Assembly: GCA_002311855.1 (NCBI GenBank)
Contig: DCAB01000012.1
Coordinates: 255,759-319,758 of the forward strand
Source of the DNA: Candidatus Dadabacteria bacterium UBA1144
Lineage (GTDB): Bacteria; Desulfobacterota_D; UBA1144
Length of the DNA: 64,000 nt
Direction: 5' to 3'
Below are positions 36,729 to 47,041 of the stretch, piece by piece; within the stretch, counting starts at the first letter, position 1, and each line of letters opens with the position of its first letter. The translations under genes and the position numbers were made by a program. Below the pieces are notes generated by a model that saw only the letters and a list, made by a program, of their open reading frames with translations, was not told the origin of the DNA and did not search any database.

Positions 36729-37868
36729 ATGAAGACCACCCCCCTTTACAAACTACATAGGACCATGGGAGCAAGATTCGTCGATTTTAGTGGTTGGCAA
36801 ATGCCTGTTTGGTTTAGTGGATTAAATAAAGAACATATGAAAGTTAGAGAGAGTGTAGGGATTTTTGATGTTAGCCATATGGGAGAAATTGAAATTGCAG
36901 GCCCGGATTCTGAAAATTATGTTAATTACGTATTTACAAATTCAATCCTCAACTTATCGCATGGACAAGCACGGTATGGGTTTCTATGTAACAAATCAGG
37001 TGGTGTTGTAGACGATGTAATTGTTTACAAAATGATTGATGGATCTTTTTTCATATGTGTTAATGCAGGAAATACTGAAAAAGTAAACAAATGGCTTCTG
37101 GATAATTCTAGGAACTATGATGTAAGAATAAGTAACTTGAGTGACTTTTATGGCCAGCTTGCAATACAAGGTCCTAAATCAATCGATTTTCTAGAGAAAT
37201 TCTTCCTCGATTCTGATATAAAATCAATAAAAAAATACCATATTTCTTCTATTGTGGAACTCGAAGAAAAATACAAAAATCAACTAAAATGGTCTTGCCC
37301 TAACGGAAATAATTTCTTAGTTGCTCGAACAGGATATACCGGTGAAGATGGTTTTGAATTATTTGTTCCTAACGAAAGGATAGAAGAGATTTACAAGAAT
37401 TTGATTAAGAATTCTGACTCAAACTTGTCTCCATGTGGATTGGGCGCAAGAGATACACTGAGAATTGAAATGGGATTTCCTCTTTATGGTAACGAGTTAA
37501 GTGAGGATGGTTCTCCTGTAGACTCCGGCCTAGAGAAATTTATAGATATGAACAAAGAAGCATTTATTGGGAAAACTCATATAGAAAAAAGAATCAAAGA
37601 TAGAAAATTCTCCCTAATAGGCTTTAAGATGAGGAATAAAATCATTCCTAGAAGTGGTTATAAGATATTAAATAAAGATAAGCTAATCGGCCATGTGACT
37701 AGCGGCACGTTCTCCCCTATACTTAAGAAAGGAATTGGTTTGGGCTTGGTTGATACAGGGTCGTCTGAATTAGATCAGTTCAATATAGAGATTAGAAATA
37801 AACATGAGGAAGCATACAAAGCTAGCTACCCTTTTATCCAACTAAGGAGAAGGCATGTCGGAAGTTAA
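36729..37868 (+). CDS. gcvT: Glycine cleavage system T protein (aminomethyltransferase)
   Basis: GcvT transfers the methylene group from the lipoyl arm of GcvH to tetrahydrofolate. The 379-aa protein has HRTMGARFVDFSGWQMPV, VGIFDVSHMGEIEI, ARTGYTGEDGFELF, GLGARDTLRIEMGFPLYG (lacking only minor consensus positions) and the C-terminal GHVTSGTFSPILKKGIGLG. The ATG at 36729 has no Shine-Dalgarno, and a TAAAAT lies 9 nt upstream at 36714-36719. No glycine riboswitch fits in the 74-bp gap to the divergent small ORF. It overlaps gcvH by 14 bp and is the first gene of gcvTHP. Confidence 0.96.
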   Translation: MKTTPLYKLHRTMGARFVDFSGWQMPVWFSGLNKEHMKVRESVGIFDVSHMGEIEIAGPDSENYVNYVFTNSILNLSHGQARYGFLCNKSGGVVDDVIVYKMIDGSFFICVNAGNTEKVNKWLLDNSRNYDVRISNLSDFYGQLAIQGPKSIDFLEKFFLDSDIKSIKKYHISSIVELEEKYKNQLKWSCPNGNNFLVARTGYTGEDGFELFVPNERIEEIYKNLIKNSDSNLSPCGLGARDTLRIEMGFPLYGNELSEDGSPVDSGLEKFIDMNKEAFIGKTHIEKRIKDRKFSLIGFKMRNKIIPRSGYKILNKDKLIGHVTSGTFSPILKKGIGLGLVDTGSSELDQFNIEIRNKHEEAYKASYPFIQLRRRHVGS

Positions 37869-38238
37869 AGAGGAGTTCAAATATACCGAAGAGCATGAAT
37901 GGGCTGTTGCCGATGGAGAATTAATAAAAATAGGTATTACAGACCATGCTCAGGAGTCACTAGGGGAAATTGTTTTTATTGAACTACCAGAGATTGGAAC
38001 TATCTTGGATAAATCTTCTACTTTTGGAGTTATCGAATCTACGAAATCTGTTTCGGACTTATATTCTCCTGTTGCGGGAGAGGTCGCTGAGATTAATCAT
38101 TCCGTTGAGAATGAACCAGATATTATCAATAAAAGTCCTTACGATAAGGGGTGGATTATCAAAATAAGAGTTAAAAATATAAAATATTTAAATTCTTTGC
38201 TTACTTCAGAAGAATACAAGAAACTTATTGATGGATAA
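37855..38238 (+). CDS. gcvH: Glycine cleavage system H protein (lipoyl carrier)
   Basis: This 127-aa protein carries the lipoyl arm that shuttles the aminomethyl group between P, T and L proteins. The lipoylation site is K64 in FGVIESTKSVSDLYSP, and YTEEHEW and ITDHAQESLGEIVFIELP are conserved. The ATG at 37855 lies inside gcvT, preceded by AAGGAGAAGG, which decides the start. It overlaps gcvP by 8 bp. The L protein (lipoamide dehydrogenase) is not in the window. Confidence 0.97.
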   Translation: MSEVKEEFKYTEEHEWAVADGELIKIGITDHAQESLGEIVFIELPEIGTILDKSSTFGVIESTKSVSDLYSPVAGEVAEINHSVENEPDIINKSPYDKGWIIKIRVKNIKYLNSLLTSEEYKKLIDG

Positions 38239-41140
38239 GGAAAAAGCAAATTTATCTTCACCGTGTCTTGAATTGTCGAGCGAGTATTCATTTGTCGACA
38301 GGCATATAGGAAATACCGACGACGATATCGGAGACATGCTAGAATATCTGAATTGCGATAGCTTAGATGAATTGATTCTATCTACTGTTCCTAATCAAAT
38401 TCTGCTGGACGTCCCTTTGAAGATTGATTCCCCACGTAGTGAAGCCGACGCGATAAATTATCTCAAGGATAAAGTAGAACAAAATAAAGTTTTTAAGAGC
38501 TATATCGGGATGGGTTATTACGATACGATAACCCCGAATGTTATCCTAAGAAACATTCTGGAGAATCCGGGATGGTATACTGCCTATACACCTTATCAGC
38601 CTGAAGTTTCTCAAGGAAGGCTAGAAATGCTCATTAATTATCAGCAAGTGATAATGGATCTTACGGGATTAGAAGTTGCCAACGCATCCTTATTAGATGA
38701 GGGTACGGCTGCAGTCGAAGCTATGATGCTTGCTTTTCGTTACTCTAAGGATTCAAGGAATATTTTCCTTGTATCGGATAGTTGTCACCCACAAACTATA
38801 AGTTTGTTAGTGACTAGAGCACGACCTCTTGGTATTGAAATAAAAATTGGCAATTTAGAAGACTTAATGGAGGATAATTCTGAATCTTTTTTTGGATTTA
38901 TTGCTCAGTACCCTGATACTGTTGGAAATGCTAAAGATTATGAGTTTTCTATTAGGAAAGCAAGATCAAAAAATTCTATTTCAATTCTAGCATGCGACCT
39001 TCTTGCTTTATCAATATTGAAATCACCAGGCGAGATGACCGCGGATATTGCAATCGGTAGTTCTCAAAGATTTGGAGTCCCTATGGGCTTCGGAGGTCCT
39101 CATGCAGCATTTATATCGTGCAAAGAAGAATACAAAAGACTGCTCCCAGGAAGAATCATTGGAAGATCAATCGATAAAAACAATAACCTTGCATATAGGA
39201 TGACTCTTCAAACCAGAGAGCAACACATCAGAAGAGAAAAAGCCACAAGTAATATTTGCACCGCACAGTCTCTTTTGGCAATTGCGGCCGCTGCCTATGC
39301 TATTTATCATGGCCCCAAAGGAATCAAAAAAATTGCATATCGAATTCACAGACTTGCTAGGATTCTAACTAACGCACTTTTAATTTTAGGCTTCGAAGCC
39401 TTAAATAGAATTTATTTTGATACGGTAGCTATAAAATGCCCGAAAAAGAAATTGCCGGCAATTAAATCCAAAGCCATTAAGAATAAATTAAATTTTAGAT
39501 TTTATAGCGCCGACACAGTGACTATTGCCTTGGATGAAACAACAACGATTTCAGATTTGTACGTAATTTTAAAATGTTTTTCAAGCTCAAAAAATATCAA
39601 TTTGGTAGACATAAATGCTTCTATTTCATCTGATTTAGATGTAATAACAAAAGATTTAAAAAGAACAAAAGATTTTCTAAGTCATCCTGTGTTTAATTCT
39701 TATAAATCAGAAACCGATTTTCTCAGATACATAAAGAAACTTGAAGATAAAGATATTTCTTTAAATAAATCTATGATTCCTTTAGGTTCATGCACTATGA
39801 AATTGAACGCAACTTCCGAGATGATTCCTATGAGCTGGAATAAAATAAATTCGATTCATCCCTTTACGCCCCAATCTCAGGTGAAAGGATATAAATTCAT
39901 AATCAATAAATTAACAACCGCGCTTTGCGATATTACTGGATTTGATGAAGTTTCTCTACAACCTAATGCTGGAGCGCAAGGTGAACTAGCTGGACTAATG
40001 ACTATAAGGGCTTTTCAGGAAGCAACAGGTGAGGGAAAAAGAGATATTTGTTTAATACCTAATTCCGCCCATGGTACAAATCCAGCAAGTGCAGTTCTTG
40101 CGGGACTAAAAGTAGAAATAGTAAAATGTGATGATAATGGGAATGTGGATACAAAAGATTTAGCATATAAAATTCAGCAATATACCGACAGAATATCAGC
40201 TTTAATGATTACTTATCCTTCTACTCATGGAGTGTTTGAAGAGAATATTGGTAAAATTTCTAGGATGATTCACGATGCAGGTGGTCAGGTTTATATGGAT
40301 GGGGCAAATCTAAATGCTTTAGTGGGTATATCAAAACCAGGGCACTTCGGTCCTGATTTATGTCATATCAACCTCCATAAGACCTTTTGTATACCTCACG
40401 GTGGCGGGGGCCCTGGGGTTGGACCAATAGCGGTAAAAAAACACCTATCTAGCTTTCTACCAAATCACGATGTCGTCAAAAATGTAGGACCACAATCAAG
40501 TTTTGGATCGATATCCGCTGCACCATGGGGAAGTGCATCAATTCTGCCAATATCTTTAATGTACATAATGATGATGGGACCCAGTGGAATTAAAAAAGCT
40601 ACGCAAATTGCAATTTTAAATGCTAATTATATTGCTGAAAGATTAAAATCTTATTTCCCAATTTTATACACAGGAAGAAACGAAAAAGTTGCACACGAAT
40701 GCATTATTGATTTGCGAGATATTAGAAAAGATCATGGAATTACAGAAGAGGATATTGCAAAAAGACTCATTGATTATGGTTTTCACGCACCAACGATGTC
40801 TTTTCCTGTTCCTGGAACTTTAATGATAGAACCAACGGAGAGTGAATCTAAAAAAGAGATTGATAGGTTTTGCGATGCACTAATTTCTATATACGAAGAG
40901 GTACTTACTTATTCAAATATTAAGGATATTAACGACTCACCGTTGAAAAATGCACCCCATACTTTTTTTGATATTGCGACTAAGAATTTTCCTTATCCCT
41001 TCGATGTTGCCTTTCCACCACAGAATAATGATGAAAATGGTATTCGTTATATTTCTCCCATAGCAAGAGTAAATAATGCTTATGGTGATAAGAATTTTGC
41101 ATGCAATTGTTTGCCGATAGAGGAATATAAAACTGGCTGA
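38231..41140 (+). CDS. gcvP: Glycine cleavage system P protein (glycine decarboxylase, single-chain form)
   Basis: GcvP is the PLP-dependent glycine decarboxylase. The single 969-aa chain contains both halves that are split in GcvPA/GcvPB organisms. The N-terminal half has FVDRHIG, YDTITPNVILRNILENPGWYTAYTPYQ and SQRFGVPMGFGGPHAAF. The C-terminal half has MIPLGSCTMKLNA, PNSAHGTNPASA and the PLP lysine in CHINLHKTFCIPHGGGGPG. The ATG at 38231 lies within the gcvH end; a TTG just before it is not needed. It is the last gene of gcvTHP and ends 2 bp from the convergent SurA-like gene. Length is typical. Confidence 0.97.
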   Translation: MDKEKANLSSPCLELSSEYSFVDRHIGNTDDDIGDMLEYLNCDSLDELILSTVPNQILLDVPLKIDSPRSEADAINYLKDKVEQNKVFKSYIGMGYYDTITPNVILRNILENPGWYTAYTPYQPEVSQGRLEMLINYQQVIMDLTGLEVANASLLDEGTAAVEAMMLAFRYSKDSRNIFLVSDSCHPQTISLLVTRARPLGIEIKIGNLEDLMEDNSESFFGFIAQYPDTVGNAKDYEFSIRKARSKNSISILACDLLALSILKSPGEMTADIAIGSSQRFGVPMGFGGPHAAFISCKEEYKRLLPGRIIGRSIDKNNNLAYRMTLQTREQHIRREKATSNICTAQSLLAIAAAAYAIYHGPKGIKKIAYRIHRLARILTNALLILGFEALNRIYFDTVAIKCPKKKLPAIKSKAIKNKLNFRFYSADTVTIALDETTTISDLYVILKCFSSSKNINLVDINASISSDLDVITKDLKRTKDFLSHPVFNSYKSETDFLRYIKKLEDKDISLNKSMIPLGSCTMKLNATSEMIPMSWNKINSIHPFTPQSQVKGYKFIINKLTTALCDITGFDEVSLQPNAGAQGELAGLMTIRAFQEATGEGKRDICLIPNSAHGTNPASAVLAGLKVEIVKCDDNGNVDTKDLAYKIQQYTDRISALMITYPSTHGVFEENIGKISRMIHDAGGQVYMDGANLNALVGISKPGHFGPDLCHINLHKTFCIPHGGGGPGVGPIAVKKHLSSFLPNHDVVKNVGPQSSFGSISAAPWGSASILPISLMYIMMMGPSGIKKATQIAILNANYIAERLKSYFPILYTGRNEKVAHECIIDLRDIRKDHGITEEDIAKRLIDYGFHAPTMSFPVPGTLMIEPTESESKKEIDRFCDALISIYEEVLTYSNIKDINDSPLKNAPHTFFDIATKNFPYPFDVAFPPQNNDENGIRYISPIARVNNAYGDKNFACNCLPIEEYKTG

Positions 41141-41142
41141 TA

Positions 41143-42045
41143 TTATATTCTTATGGAAATATAAGAATTATCTCTTAATTTTTGAAACCAATCATTTAGC
41201 AAGAAAAGAGTTTTTTCACCATAAATAGTTTGTATAATTTCTTCTCTGTTTTTAAGATAATTTATATCACCAAAAGTCTTATCCCGAATAATAAAATATT
41301 TTACTAAATCACCTGAATGAAAAGGTCCAATAATCGATCCAAGTTCGGCATGCAAGACGGAATCGACTATATCGCTATCTAAATTTTTTGGATTCAAGTA
41401 ACCCAAATTACCAGAACTTCTTTCGATTTTATCTTTTTCTAGATATTCTTTTATTAATTCATCTGAATCTGTATTTGATTTAAAACGATTCCCGATTTCT
41501 TTGATTTCTTCTTTGGTTAGTTTCTTATTGTTGATGATTACGAGTGACAACTTTACTAAATTTTCTTCTTTAATCTCACCATAATTTTTTCTATAGTAAT
41601 CTTTGATCTCTTTTTCTGTTACAACAATTTTGTTTCTTAAGATTATGGAGCCAATACTCTCCTGAAGAAATTGATTTCTCCAGACAAATCTTATTCTATA
41701 TATATTTAAACCAAGGTTTTTTATTTCTTTTTCAAATTCTTCACTCCCTTTCTTTTCTCTCATATCTTTTTCAAGTAAATCTAATTGGTCTTTCGTAACT
41801 TCCATTCCCATTCTTTTTCCTTGTAGTTCAAGCAATTTCAGATCAATTAATTCTTTTAGATATTTGGAGTAAACTTTTTTGTTCAAGGGATTTTCGCCAC
41901 TACCTTTGATATGTTTTCTTAAATCGGATAGAAGAATCAATTCGTCATTAATTACGGCTACAATACCATCAGTTATCTCAGATTTTGATGACTGAGGCAA
42001 TAAAATAAAAAGAAAAAAAATAAATATAAAATGTTTGAATTTCAT
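41143..42045 (-). CDS. SurA-like periplasmic chaperone / peptidyl-prolyl isomerase
   Basis: This 300-aa protein starts with a clear signal peptide (hydrophobic FIFIFFLFILLP, cleavage likely near residue 22). A SurA N-terminal-type helical domain follows with ITDGIVAVINDELILLSDL. The C-terminal half has a parvulin-like region (SSGNLGYLNPKNLDSDIVDSV, IIGPFHSGDLVKYFIIRD). SurA helps fold outer-membrane proteins. It is shorter than E. coli SurA and has only one parvulin domain. Its ATG overlaps the mfd stop by 4 nt, so it is the last gene of the long minus-strand run. An AT-rich hairpin covers its stop codon region but lacks a U-run. Confidence 0.82.
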   Translation of the reverse strand: MKFKHFIFIFFLFILLPQSSKSEITDGIVAVINDELILLSDLRKHIKGSGENPLNKKVYSKYLKELIDLKLLELQGKRMGMEVTKDQLDLLEKDMREKKGSEEFEKEIKNLGLNIYRIRFVWRNQFLQESIGSIILRNKIVVTEKEIKDYYRKNYGEIKEENLVKLSLVIINNKKLTKEEIKEIGNRFKSNTDSDELIKEYLEKDKIERSSGNLGYLNPKNLDSDIVDSVLHAELGSIIGPFHSGDLVKYFIIRDKTFGDINYLKNREEIIQTIYGEKTLFLLNDWFQKLRDNSYISIRI

Positions 42046-45000
42046 AAAATCGTTGCGGAGTCTATTATAATCTTATCATCTCTAAATTCATAATTTGTTT
42101 TTATTATATCCTCTAAGTTCTTAATCTTTCTAGTGAGTTTTGCTATATTTTTAAGTTCTAAATTGAGATTTATAAATTCTGTTTCAATATTTTTGATTTT
42201 ACCCAATTTTAATGCCCTTATTATTAATGACTTTGATTTTATTTTTAATTTAGAAATTCCAAGTCTTTTCATATTTATTTTTATTTCTGCGATGTAAATT
42301 AAATTTAAAAGTTCTTTTGGGACTGGTCCAAATTTATCTAATAACTCCTCAATAATTTCTAAGCAGTCATCTTTATGTTGTATGAGTGATATTTTTTTGT
42401 AATAGAACAATCTTTTTTCAGCAGAGGAGATGTAGCTTTGAGGTATAAAAACATCCTGATTTGCAATTACTTCTGGGCTCAGTAAATTTTCAGTCTCATT
42501 GTCTTTTACTCTATTTATTTCCTGTTCTAATAATTCTAAATAAAATTCTATACCTACATCATAAATTTTTCCCGATTGCTTAGTACCGAAAAGATTTCCG
42601 GCTCCTCTTATTTCTAAATCTTCTAATGCTAAATTAAAACCGGAACCAAGTTTGGTTAATCTCCTCATAGCACTTAACCTTTTTTTGGCACTTTCGGATA
42701 TTTTTTTATCTGGTATGAGAAAGTACGCGATTCCTTGAATATTACTTCTTCCTATCCTTCCTCTTAATTGATATAGATCGGAGAGCCCAAAATTTTGTGC
42801 ATTGTTGATTATCATTGTATTTACGCTCTTTATATCAAGTCCTGATTCAATAATTGTTGTTGTAATGAGTATCGATATCGTACCGTCGATAAAGGCTTTT
42901 AACGTGTTTTCAATCTCTATCCCCTTCATTCTTCCATGTACGTAATCAATCTCTTCTTTAGGAAAAAGTGATTTAATTTCTTTATAAATTTTTTCAATGC
43001 TACTAATTTCGTTATGAACGAAAAACACCCTTCCATTTCTTTTTAGCTCGTAGTTAATTGCATTCTTTATTGTTGATTTGTTATAAATCTCAACATATGT
43101 TTCGATTCCTAATCTTTCTTTAGGGGGAGTTGCAATTAGACTTATATCCCTTAGCCCACCAAGCGACAATTGTAAGGTTCTAGGTATTGGTGTTGCAGAA
43201 AGGCTTAATGCATCAATTCCTATTTTTAATCTTTTAATTGTCTCTTTTGCGGATACGCCAAATTTGTGTTCTTCATCTATTATGATTAGACCCAAGTCTT
43301 TGAATTTTAATTTCTCTGATAAAACTTTGTGAGTACCGATTAATATGTCAATTGTTCCTTTTGATAAGCCTTCTTGTATCGAAGTTATTTTTTTTGTTTT
43401 GGTAAATCTTGATATTCCTTCGACCCTAATCGGGAAACTCTCAAACCTTTTTAAAAAAGTATTCAAATGCTGATAAACAAGCGGAGTAGTAGGGGCGATA
43501 ATAATGGTTTGTTTTGCATTGACGGATGCTAAATAGGATGCTCTTAGTGCTATTTCTGTTTTTCCAAATCCAACATCTCCACATATTAACCTATCCATCG
43601 GTTTTGGTAATCGCATATCTTGATAGGTATCCATAATGGCATTTTTTTGGTCAATGGTTTCTATGTATTCAAATTTTGATTCAAATTCTATAAGTTCGGT
43701 TTCATTTATTTTATATGAAAAACCACCAATAGATTTCCTTTGTGCGTATAGACTTAGTATCTCCCTGGCTACACCCTCGGCGACCTTTTTTGCCTTTTTA
43801 ACCTTAGCAGTCCAAACCTTGTTTCTTAAAGAATCTAATTTCGCCGTTTCACTTGACCCAACATATCGTTGAATTAGATCAATTTTATCTATAGGAATAA
43901 GTAAAATATCATTAAAACTAAATTCACATTCAATAAAATCAACCAATGAATTATTTACTATTTTGTTTTTTATTCCTTTGTAAATACATAATCCGAAGTT
44001 CTTGTGAACTATTAGGTTGCCCGTATTTAAATCCATGAAACTAGATAGTTTAAACGACAAATTGGCATAATCTCTTGCCCTTTGTTGACGACTAATGGAT
44101 TTGTTTATTCTATTGAAAGACAAAAACAACATTTTGTTGTTCTTTAAATAAAAAGATTTTTGAAGAAAACCGTTGACAAAGCAAACTCTATCTAAAATTT
44201 TCGGATGTATATCTTTTTTTAATTTATTTTCTGTATCGGAGTCCGTTACTATGTAAACTGATTTGGCGACCGATTTTTCTTTAATTGTTTTCTCCAATAA
44301 ATCTACGGAATTGCCATATAAGGATTGAGAGAACTCGATATCTAAATTTAAATTAATTGTTTTGCGGGGTTGATCAATTGGGTTTAGAAATATTGTTTTA
44401 TTTTTAAAAATAAAATTCGATATTTTATTTTGTCTATTATTATTTGAGGGAAAATTTGATATTGAATCGAATATTAATATAGATTCGGATTTGATTAAAT
44501 CCAAAAGGAGAGAATCTGAACATTCGGTGTCTACGAGTGAATTTTTTATACTTATAATTTTGATTTGTTCAAAATGACAACTTCTTCTTCTTCCATCGTA
44601 TAAGTTGAAACTTTGTATGCTTGATAGTAAGTCTTTATAAAATTCTATCCTTATCGGGAATGTATATGTAGGTAAAAAAATATCAACTATAGAACCTCTA
44701 ACAGAATAATCACCAAGTTCTTCAACAAACTCCTTTTTCTTGTAGCCGAAATCTTCTAATTGTTCGATTAGCAAGTCTCTTCCCCAACTCTGATCAGTTT
44801 TTTTTAAAATTTTAGATTTAATATGATCTTTTTTAGGGAAAGGAAAAAAAAGATTATCCTCATCTATAAACTTTATTTTCCTATAATTATCTTTTTCGAC
44901 AAAAGATATTACATTCAAAAACAAACTTCGATTATTTTCCATATCAAATTTGGAATGAAAGATTTCATTCTGTAGATAAAAAGTTGGAACATTAAAAGAT

Positions 45001-45227
45001 TGTTCTATATGTTCGATTAATATTTCACATTTTTTAGAATTACTTGTTACAAAATAAATATCTTCGGAATATTCTCTGTGTAGTTGAGCAAGGATTGCTG
45101 AATTTATAAAATCGTTTGACCCATAAATTGCGTAAGAATCGTGTTTATCCAGATTGATACTTAAGGATTCAACAATATTATCTTTAATTGGATGCGGTTT
45201 ATCAGATAAATTTGGACTTGATTTCAT
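42042..45227 (-). CDS. mfd: Transcription-repair coupling factor
   Basis: Mfd removes stalled RNA polymerase at DNA damage and recruits UvrA. The 1061-aa protein has a UvrB-like N-terminal region (VRGSIVDIFLPTYTFPIRIEFY) and the RNA-polymerase-interacting segment near IVHKNFGLCIYKGI. The RecG-like translocase has GDVGFGKTEIALRA (Walker A), IIDEEHKFGV and ITTTIIESGLDI, and the C-terminal TRCF domain follows. It is somewhat shorter than the E. coli protein but complete in layout. The 5' end overlaps leuB by 26 bp and the 3' end overlaps the SurA-like gene by 4 nt. Its partner gene uvrA is elsewhere in the window. Confidence 0.97.
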   Translation of the reverse strand: MKSSPNLSDKPHPIKDNIVESLSINLDKHDSYAIYGSNDFINSAILAQLHREYSEDIYFVTSNSKKCEILIEHIEQSFNVPTFYLQNEIFHSKFDMENNRSLFLNVISFVEKDNYRKIKFIDEDNLFFPFPKKDHIKSKILKKTDQSWGRDLLIEQLEDFGYKKKEFVEELGDYSVRGSIVDIFLPTYTFPIRIEFYKDLLSSIQSFNLYDGRRRSCHFEQIKIISIKNSLVDTECSDSLLLDLIKSESILIFDSISNFPSNNNRQNKISNFIFKNKTIFLNPIDQPRKTINLNLDIEFSQSLYGNSVDLLEKTIKEKSVAKSVYIVTDSDTENKLKKDIHPKILDRVCFVNGFLQKSFYLKNNKMLFLSFNRINKSISRQQRARDYANLSFKLSSFMDLNTGNLIVHKNFGLCIYKGIKNKIVNNSLVDFIECEFSFNDILLIPIDKIDLIQRYVGSSETAKLDSLRNKVWTAKVKKAKKVAEGVAREILSLYAQRKSIGGFSYKINETELIEFESKFEYIETIDQKNAIMDTYQDMRLPKPMDRLICGDVGFGKTEIALRASYLASVNAKQTIIIAPTTPLVYQHLNTFLKRFESFPIRVEGISRFTKTKKITSIQEGLSKGTIDILIGTHKVLSEKLKFKDLGLIIIDEEHKFGVSAKETIKRLKIGIDALSLSATPIPRTLQLSLGGLRDISLIATPPKERLGIETYVEIYNKSTIKNAINYELKRNGRVFFVHNEISSIEKIYKEIKSLFPKEEIDYVHGRMKGIEIENTLKAFIDGTISILITTTIIESGLDIKSVNTMIINNAQNFGLSDLYQLRGRIGRSNIQGIAYFLIPDKKISESAKKRLSAMRRLTKLGSGFNLALEDLEIRGAGNLFGTKQSGKIYDVGIEFYLELLEQEINRVKDNETENLLSPEVIANQDVFIPQSYISSAEKRLFYYKKISLIQHKDDCLEIIEELLDKFGPVPKELLNLIYIAEIKINMKRLGISKLKIKSKSLIIRALKLGKIKNIETEFINLNLELKNIAKLTRKIKNLEDIIKTNYEFRDDKIIIDSATIL

Positions 45228-46299
45228 CTATTTTCTTTAGAATTTCATCCCCCATTTGGTTGCAACTAACTACCATCTTTGCTTTGCCATCTTTATTGAT
45301 ATCGTTAGTTCTTATCCCATCATCCAAGGTTATGGAAATGGAGGTTTCAATCAAATCATGTATGTTGTCTAAATTTAGTGAATATTTGAACAACATGGCA
45401 AGAGACATAATTGAACCAATTGGGTTTGCAGTATTTTGTCCGGCTATATCCGGAGCACTTCCACCCGCAGGTTCATAAATTGCTTTATTAACGCCTAAGC
45501 TAGCCGATGGTAGCATTCCCAATGATCCTATAAGTTCAGCGATTTCGTCACTAATAATATCGCCAAAAAGATTACCTGCTAAGATGACATCAAAAGTGGA
45601 TGGTCTTTTTATTATCTGCATCGCAGCGTTGTCAATATATAAATGTTCAAGTTCGACATCTTTAAATTTGGTTTCATGAACTTCCGAAACAACGTCTCTC
45701 CACAACTGCATTACCTCTAGAACATTTGCTTTATCCAACGAAGTTACTTTTTTCTTTCTTTTCCTGGCAATTTCGAATGCAACTTGAGCTACTCTTCTAA
45801 TTTCATCTTCATCATAAACAAGAGTGTTGACCCCAACTTTCTTTTCGTTAATTTTTTTTAAATACCTTGGTTCCCCAAAGTATATACCACCGGTTAGTTC
45901 TCTGACCACGAGAATATCGGTATTTTTTACAACTTCCTTTTTTAAACTTGACGCATCGATTAGAGCTTGAAAAACTTTCCCCGGCCTTAAATTTGCAAAA
46001 GTTTCAAGTTCTTTTCTCAACATCAATAACCCTTTTTCTGGTTTCAAATTATGATCTATATTCTCCCATTTTGGTCCTCCTACTGCTCCCAATAACACGG
46101 CATCAGAATCCATGGCCTTATCAAGAACTGATCGAGTTAAGGGCTCTCCGTTTTTATCAATCGAGACTCCGCCAAAAAGATCTTTTTCTATCTCGATATC
46201 GATATTTATATTTTCTTTAAAATAATTGATTATTTTTAAGGATTCACCGGTTATTTCTTTACCTATCCCATCCCCGGGTAGGATTAAAATTTTTCCCAT
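45202..46299 (-). CDS. leuB: 3-isopropylmalate dehydrogenase
   Basis: LeuB carries out the oxidative decarboxylation step of leucine synthesis. The 365-aa protein has LPGDGIGKEI, LLGAVGGPKWE, LRPGKVFQALI, VRELTGGIYFG, the catalytic YIDNAAMQ and the ILAGNLFGDIISDEIAEL metal-binding aspartates, and GGSAPDIAGQNTANPIG. These exclude isocitrate dehydrogenase. leuA, leuC and leuD are not adjacent. It is preceded by the FAH-family gene with an 18-bp gap and overlaps mfd by 26 bp. Confidence 0.96.
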   Translation of the reverse strand: MGKILILPGDGIGKEITGESLKIINYFKENINIDIEIEKDLFGGVSIDKNGEPLTRSVLDKAMDSDAVLLGAVGGPKWENIDHNLKPEKGLLMLRKELETFANLRPGKVFQALIDASSLKKEVVKNTDILVVRELTGGIYFGEPRYLKKINEKKVGVNTLVYDEDEIRRVAQVAFEIARKRKKKVTSLDKANVLEVMQLWRDVVSEVHETKFKDVELEHLYIDNAAMQIIKRPSTFDVILAGNLFGDIISDEIAELIGSLGMLPSASLGVNKAIYEPAGGSAPDIAGQNTANPIGSIMSLAMLFKYSLNLDNIHDLIETSISITLDDGIRTNDINKDGKAKMVVSCNQMGDEILKKIDEIKSKFI

Positions 46300-46317
46300 A
46301 ATCTCTCCATTGTAAGT

Positions 46318-47040
46318 TTATTCAATTCTTAAAGAAACTTTATTCTTTGTTGAGCCAAGGCCATCGATGCTTATACTGACCAAATCTTTATTGCGCAAAG
46401 AACCAATGCCACCAGGTGTTCCTGTTAAAATTAAATCTCCTTTATTTAGTGTCATAATCTTGCTGACATAGCTAATTATAAAATCAATCTTATGTATCAT
46501 AAATGATGTATTAGATTCTTGTTTGATTTCGTTATTAACGACAGTCTTGATTTTAACATTTTGATAATCAATTTCATCCGAAACATAAGGACCAACCGGA
46601 CAAAATGTATCAAAACTCTTCGCTCTTGTGAATTGAACATCGATAGCCTGTAAATCTCTGGCCGTAATATCGTTAGCGCAGATTCCTCCTAATACGTATT
46701 TGTAAGCCTTTTCCTTGCTGATCCACTTGGCTTCTTCTTTGATAACTATTCCAAGCTCGCCTTCGTAGTCAACCCTAGAACTCATATGATTTGGAATTTC
46801 TATTGTATTATTGGCACCGATTAGAGTCGAGGGGGGTTTTAAAAATATTAGCGGTTCTTTGGGGGGTTCTTTTTTCATTTCTTCAGCATGATCGTAATAA
46901 TTTAATCCTATTGCTATAATCTTAGTTGGACTAAGAGGAGAGGCCACATATTTTTTCTTGGAATATCTCCGATAAGACCCTAGGGAACGATATTTTTTTC
47001 TAATTATTTTATGTTTTACAGAATATGCTGAATAAATCAT
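46318..47040 (-). CDS. Fumarylacetoacetate hydrolase (FAH) family protein
   Basis: This 240-aa protein has the FAH fold signatures IAIGLNYYDHAEEM, LIFLKPPSTLIG, the metal-binding YEGELGIVI and CANDITARDLQ, and TGTPGGIG. Members include acylpyruvases and oxaloacetate decarboxylase (FAHD1 type) and enzymes of aromatic acid degradation. The short single-domain form fits FAHD1-like acylpyruvate hydrolase or tautomerase activity, but the substrate cannot be read from sequence. It lies 1 bp after truA and 18 bp before leuB, and no aromatic-degradation genes are nearby, which favours a central-metabolism repair role. That last point is inference. Confidence 0.88.
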   Translation of the reverse strand: MIYSAYSVKHKIIRKKYRSLGSYRRYSKKKYVASPLSPTKIIAIGLNYYDHAEEMKKEPPKEPLIFLKPPSTLIGANNTIEIPNHMSSRVDYEGELGIVIKEEAKWISKEKAYKYVLGGICANDITARDLQAIDVQFTRAKSFDTFCPVGPYVSDEIDYQNVKIKTVVNNEIKQESNTSFMIHKIDFIISYVSKIMTLNKGDLILTGTPGGIGSLRNKDLVSISIDGLGSTKNKVSLRIE

Positions 47041-47041
47041 T

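Noticed and set aside
41147..41168. Hairpin ATTCTTAT/ATAAGAAT as terminator between gcvP and the SurA-like gene
   Set aside because: The stem is only 8 A/T-rich pairs, lies inside the coding end of the SurA-like gene and has no U-run on either strand.
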